Translations under genes and position numbers: made by a program
The notes under the pieces: generated by a model
The model's input: only the letters and a program-made list of their open reading frames with translations
Database searches by the model: none
Told to the model about the DNA's origin: nothing
Assembly (NCBI GenBank): GCA_041749595.1
Contig: JBGTBA010000153.1
Coordinates: 1-26,671 of the forward strand
Origin: Aurantibrevibacter sp041749595
GTDB lineage: Bacteria > Bacteroidota > Bacteroidia > Flavobacteriales > Flavobacteriaceae
Length of the DNA: 26,671 bases
Direction: 5' to 3'
In this document: one piece after another, positions 24,440 to 26,671 of the stretch
Position numbering within the stretch: position 1 is the first letter of the stretch
How the letters are laid out: every line of letters begins with the position of its first letter

Positions 24440-24447
24440 CAAAGATA
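24440..24447 (-). promoter_or_regulatory. -7 box for uvrA
   Basis: TATCTTTG on the minus strand fits TAnnTTTG exactly and lies 17 nt before the uvrA ATG, implying a leader of about 10 nt. A TTG that could be part of a -33 lies only 14 nt upstream of it, shorter than usual. Confidence 0.5.
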
Positions 24448-24496
24448 CATTATGCGGATTTCAATAACTAACAGCATGCAATTTACGTACATTATA

Positions 24497-24515
24497 TTAT
24501 GGGATAATCCCGTAA
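24497..24515. promoter_or_regulatory. Interrupted palindrome in the uvrA / sigma divergent region
   Basis: TTAtGGGATaATCCCgTAA is a 19-bp dyad, with the inner GGGAT/ATCCC and outer TTA/TAA arms perfect. It abuts the expected -33 zone of the sigma-factor promoter, so it could be an operator. The regulator is unknown. Confidence 0.4.
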
Positions 24516-24540
24516 AGTTTTTTCGCTGACAATATTTTTC

Positions 24541-24548
24541 TATATTTG
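24541..24548 (+). promoter_or_regulatory. -7 box for the ECF sigma gene
   Basis: TATATTTG fits the TAnnTTTG consensus exactly; a T-rich stretch about 20 nt upstream may be the -33. The leader to the ATG at 24667 would be about 110 nt with no obvious structured RNA. Confidence 0.5.
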
Positions 24549-24666
24549 GACTTGAATTTAAAAATCGATACGCCTATACGCCGACAATTACTTTTTAAAG
24601 TTAACCTATTGGTACAAGTCCTTTCAGAAGGAAAGGCGCCCCTAATTTTAACAAAAAGTAATTGGT

Positions 24667-25248
24667 ATGGAACTACAGATCGACGATTCGGTATTAGTCA
24701 AAGACTACATCAACGGAGAGGAAAAGGCACTCGAAACCCTCATCAACCGGCACAACCAGCGGATTACAAGTTTTATTTATTCCAAGGTAATGGACAGGGA
24801 TGTCACCGAGGACATCTTTCAGGATACCTTTATTAAGGTGATAAAGACCCTAAAAAAAGGGGCTTATAGCGAGGAAGGAAAGTTTTTGCCCTGGGTAATG
24901 CGCATAGCACACAACCTTATCATAGATCATTACCGGCGGAATAAGCGCATGCCCATGCACAGGGGCAGCAGTGATTTTAACATCTTCTCCGTAATTGGGG
25001 ATGATAAATTAAATGTGGAAAAGCAGCTCATCAAAGAACAGATAGATATGGATTTGGCCTTGATGATAGATGTGCTGCCGGGGGACCAGAAAGAAGTTAT
25101 TTTAATGCGCCTTTATCAGGACATGAGCTTTAAGGAAATATCCGAAAATACGGGCGTAAGTATCAACACCGCACTGGGCAGGATGCGCTATGCCCTCATT
25201 AATCTTCGCAAGATGGTTGATAAGCATAATATAGTTTTAACGAATTAA
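24667..25248 (+). CDS. ECF-type RNA polymerase sigma factor
   Basis: The 193-residue protein has sigma region 2 at about 20-93 (DIFQDTFIKV at 49-58 for core binding; HNLIIDHYRRNKR at 82-94 for -10 recognition) and region 4 at about 135-183 (LPGDQKEVILMRLYQDMSFKEISENTGVS split over the helix-turn-helix, ending in GRMRYALINLRK). It lacks regions 1 and 3, as ECF factors do. The acidic spacer between 100 and 135 is normal. The ATG 24667 gives the usual start. No classical transmembrane anti-sigma gene follows; instead a 47-residue protein is encoded 74 nt downstream. It is divergent from uvrA, but a shared DNA-damage role is only a guess. Confidence 0.92.
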   Translation: MELQIDDSVLVKDYINGEEKALETLINRHNQRITSFIYSKVMDRDVTEDIFQDTFIKVIKTLKKGAYSEEGKFLPWVMRIAHNLIIDHYRRNKRMPMHRGSSDFNIFSVIGDDKLNVEKQLIKEQIDMDLALMIDVLPGDQKEVILMRLYQDMSFKEISENTGVSINTALGRMRYALINLRKMVDKHNIVLTN

Positions 25249-25322
25249 ACGGTTATAGGTCGGGTAAGATGAATTTTTTCCACTACGGTTGCGTTAATTT
25301 ATAAAAGCAACACAAAATTAGG

Positions 25323-25466
25323 ATGGAAAAAATTTACACCAAAAAGGAAGACAACTGCAAACTGCTAAAAGCGCGTCCTGAAACCGTACAGTTTTTATTG
25401 AATTATTCTCAATCGCTACATGTAGTGGACTATGGGGATATACAGTTTGAGAATAACCTAAATTAA
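25323..25466 (+). CDS. Small 47-residue protein downstream of the ECF sigma
   Basis: An intact frame begins MEKIYTKKEDNCKLLKARPE, continues TVQFLLNYSQSLHVVDYGD and ends IQFENNLN. It has no membrane helix and no signal. I have the impression that similar short proteins (with a QFLLNYS core and an N-terminal MEKIY) follow ECF sigma genes in other Flavobacteriaceae, but I cannot confirm it. A role as a sigma partner or modulator is inference from position. Codon use matches neighbouring genes, and the product is balanced in composition with a likely amphipathic helix in the middle, unlike a random frame. Confidence 0.6.
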   Translation: MEKIYTKKEDNCKLLKARPETVQFLLNYSQSLHVVDYGDIQFENNLN

Positions 25467-25704
25467 AGCCGAGGGTTAGCATACGTTTTGTAAATGGCAT
25501 TTTAAAATTGCCAAAATGCGCCCTAAGTCCTAAAATGGCCGTTCGTGTAACGGCTGTTCCGGGCGTATAGATTTACGCTGTGCAGATTATAATATCCCCA
25601 AAAATAGTAGTACCTTTATAAAGGGTACGGTAAGCTTGTTTTGTGCAGGATTTTTCTTGTTTATTCTCTAACAAACTTCTGGGATATCTATAATAATCCG
25701 GTCA
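25467..25704. other. Intergenic region before the AraC-type gene, with hairpins
   Basis: No gene is seen. Two dyads follow the small protein: GGCA ttttaaaat TGCC at 25496-25512 and GCCGTT cgtgt AACGGC at 25538-25554. Neither has a T-tract, so terminator roles are uncertain. A further palindrome lies at 25610-25628. Confidence 0.35.
25610..25628. promoter_or_regulatory. Near-perfect palindrome upstream of the AraC-type gene
   Basis: GTACCTTTATAAAGGGTAC is a dyad with one extra base, 77 nt before the ATG at 25705. It contains TACCTTTA, one base off a -7 box. It could be an operator over the promoter; this is inference. Confidence 0.35.
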
Positions 25705-26265
25705 ATGAAACTTTATGTTAAATATATGGTATCCCTTCGCTGCAAAATGGCTGTTAAATCGGCTTTGGAGGAGATTGGAATGCCTTATGGGGCAATAGAT
25801 TTAGGGGAGATAAATCTAAAAAGTGTTCCAACGGAAGAGAAGCTGGGCCAATTAAAAAAAAATCTTTTAAAACATGGACTAGAGTTGATGGAGGATAAAA
25901 AGGCTGTTCTTATTGAAAAGTTGAAAACTTTGGTGATCGAAATGATTTATTTCGAAGAGGGATATAATGCCATAAAGCACTCAGATTATATTAGTGACAA
26001 TCTAAAACAGAAGTATACTTATTTGGCCGATCTTTTTTCTGAAGCCACCGGGTTAACCCTGGAAAACTACATCATAGCCAAAAAAACAGAAAGGGTAAAG
26101 GAACTGCTCCTGTATGACGAACTTACCATTACAGAAATAGCCTATCGAATGAACTACAGCAGTGTGGCCCACCTTTCGGCCCAATTTAAAAAAGCAACGG
26201 GGCTAACGCCTACCTTTTTCAAAAACTTGAAGGACAAAAAGAGGATGCTACCGGAGGCATTGTAA
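25705..26265 (+). CDS. AraC-type HTH regulator with HMA-like N-terminal domain
   Basis: The C-terminal third of this 186-residue protein (about 105-178) is a typical AraC/XylS double helix-turn-helix (LTLENYIIAKKTERVKELL, LTITEIAYRMNYSSVAHLSAQFKKATGLTPTFFK). The N-terminal 75 residues resemble a heavy-metal-associated (HMA) ferredoxin-like domain: MKLYVKYMVSLRCKMAVKSALEEIG, where the usual MxCxxC is MVSLRC, keeping only Cys13. The usual AraC cupin-like ligand domain is missing. Such proteins are common in Bacteroidota and often near metal-resistance genes; none is seen here. A role in sensing copper or another metal is plausible but unproven. It is read alone, 238 bp after the small sigma-linked gene. 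Confidence 0.85.
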   Translation: MKLYVKYMVSLRCKMAVKSALEEIGMPYGAIDLGEINLKSVPTEEKLGQLKKNLLKHGLELMEDKKAVLIEKLKTLVIEMIYFEEGYNAIKHSDYISDNLKQKYTYLADLFSEATGLTLENYIIAKKTERVKELLLYDELTITEIAYRMNYSSVAHLSAQFKKATGLTPTFFKNLKDKKRMLPEAL

Positions 26266-26671
26266 ATTAGGATTGTTGGCCGGTTGCATGGTTAAAAAAA
26301 TAGCGGCCCCCGAAATATAATTACGCCCTAAAGGGATTTACAACATAAATGATATTGCTTTTCTTTCCTGCCAAAATACAGTCCGTGTTGAAGCCGTACC
26401 GCAGAGATGCTATATTTTTTAAATGCACAAAAGCGATAAATTATATAAGCTGTCCAATAAATTATATAACAGTGCTTTGGCTGCTTTTCATGAATATTTG
26501 TTTGCAATATGTAAGCATTTTAACGCATCCAAATTGTAGCGTGGGCAGGTAAGGTTATTTATTCATTAAAGATCTTAGCGAAAACAGGGAACCTAAAAGC
26601 ATCAAACAAGCTATGACTTTATTACCATTAATCTGGTTTTGCTAAATGTATGTGTATGAAGTTTTATATTA
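26266..26671. other. AT-rich tail of the window without a recognisable gene
   Basis: Short open frames exist but none resembles a known protein or has good composition. The stretch probably carries the promoter of a gene beyond the window edge. Its one clear structure is the 13-bp direct repeat at 26436-26469. Confidence 0.45.
26436..26469. repeat. 13-bp direct repeat, 21-bp period
   Basis: ATAAATTATATAA occurs exactly at 26436-26448 and again at 26457-26469. The starts are 21 bp apart, two helical turns, putting both copies on the same face of the DNA. This suits paired regulator sites, though AT-rich chance repeats remain possible. Confidence 0.5.

Noticed and set aside
26349..26552. 67-codon plus-strand frame near the window end
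   Set aside because: It spans the 13-bp direct repeat and has the composition of AT-rich non-coding DNA; no family resemblance.

Overview
The window looks like chromosome of a marine member of the Flavobacteriaceae (Bacteroidota). This rests on the protein families (DUF4834, a YfhO-type membrane protein, an HMA-like/AraC regulator, a flavobacterial-style UvrA), weak or absent Shine-Dalgarno sequences, and several Bacteroidota-type -7 boxes (TAnnTTTG). No tRNA, rRNA, CRISPR array or intact mobile element was seen.

Layout. 1-1003 is an insertion-sequence graveyard. A decayed IS3-family orfA (minus strand) with a likely terminal segment sits hard against the 3' part of an ISL3-family transposase (plus strand), as if an IS3 element had landed in the ISL3 gene and both then eroded. 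1047-2042 (minus) is a Gfo/Idh/MocA-type oxidoreductase. 2374-7860 is a compact three-gene operon for an RND tripartite efflux pump: periplasmic adaptor, HAE-type inner-membrane permease, TolC-like channel. 8023-9135 (minus) is a HisC-like PLP aminotransferase with a twin-arginine signal. 9401-9844 (minus) is an unrecognised small protein with a Cys/His cluster and a PD-(D/E)xK-like core.

10062-13564 is a tightly overlapping operon: an NRAMP-fold transporter whose metal-binding motifs are replaced, then pxpA, pxpB and pxpC, the ATP-dependent 5-oxoprolinase. The likely job is uptake and/or ring opening of 5-oxoproline to glutamate. This is the most interesting unit here, because the transporter probably does not carry a canonical divalent metal.

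13595-14659 (minus) is an outer-membrane barrel with a lysine-rich tail. 14740-20200 is a plus-strand run of DUF4834, a YfhO-like multi-spanning protein, a GT4-like glycosyltransferase and a Wzx-like flippase, pointing to surface glycan or lipid glycosylation. It ends in a terminator shared with a convergent gene for a secreted, repeat-containing, very basic low-complexity protein (20242-21480). 21645-24422 (minus) is uvrA, divergent from an ECF sigma factor and a 47-residue small protein (24667-25466). 25705-26265 encodes an AraC-type HTH protein with an HMA-like N-terminal domain. The last 400 bases hold no recognisable gene but carry a 13-bp direct repeat.

All function calls come from reading the sequence and from recalled family features; no database search was run.
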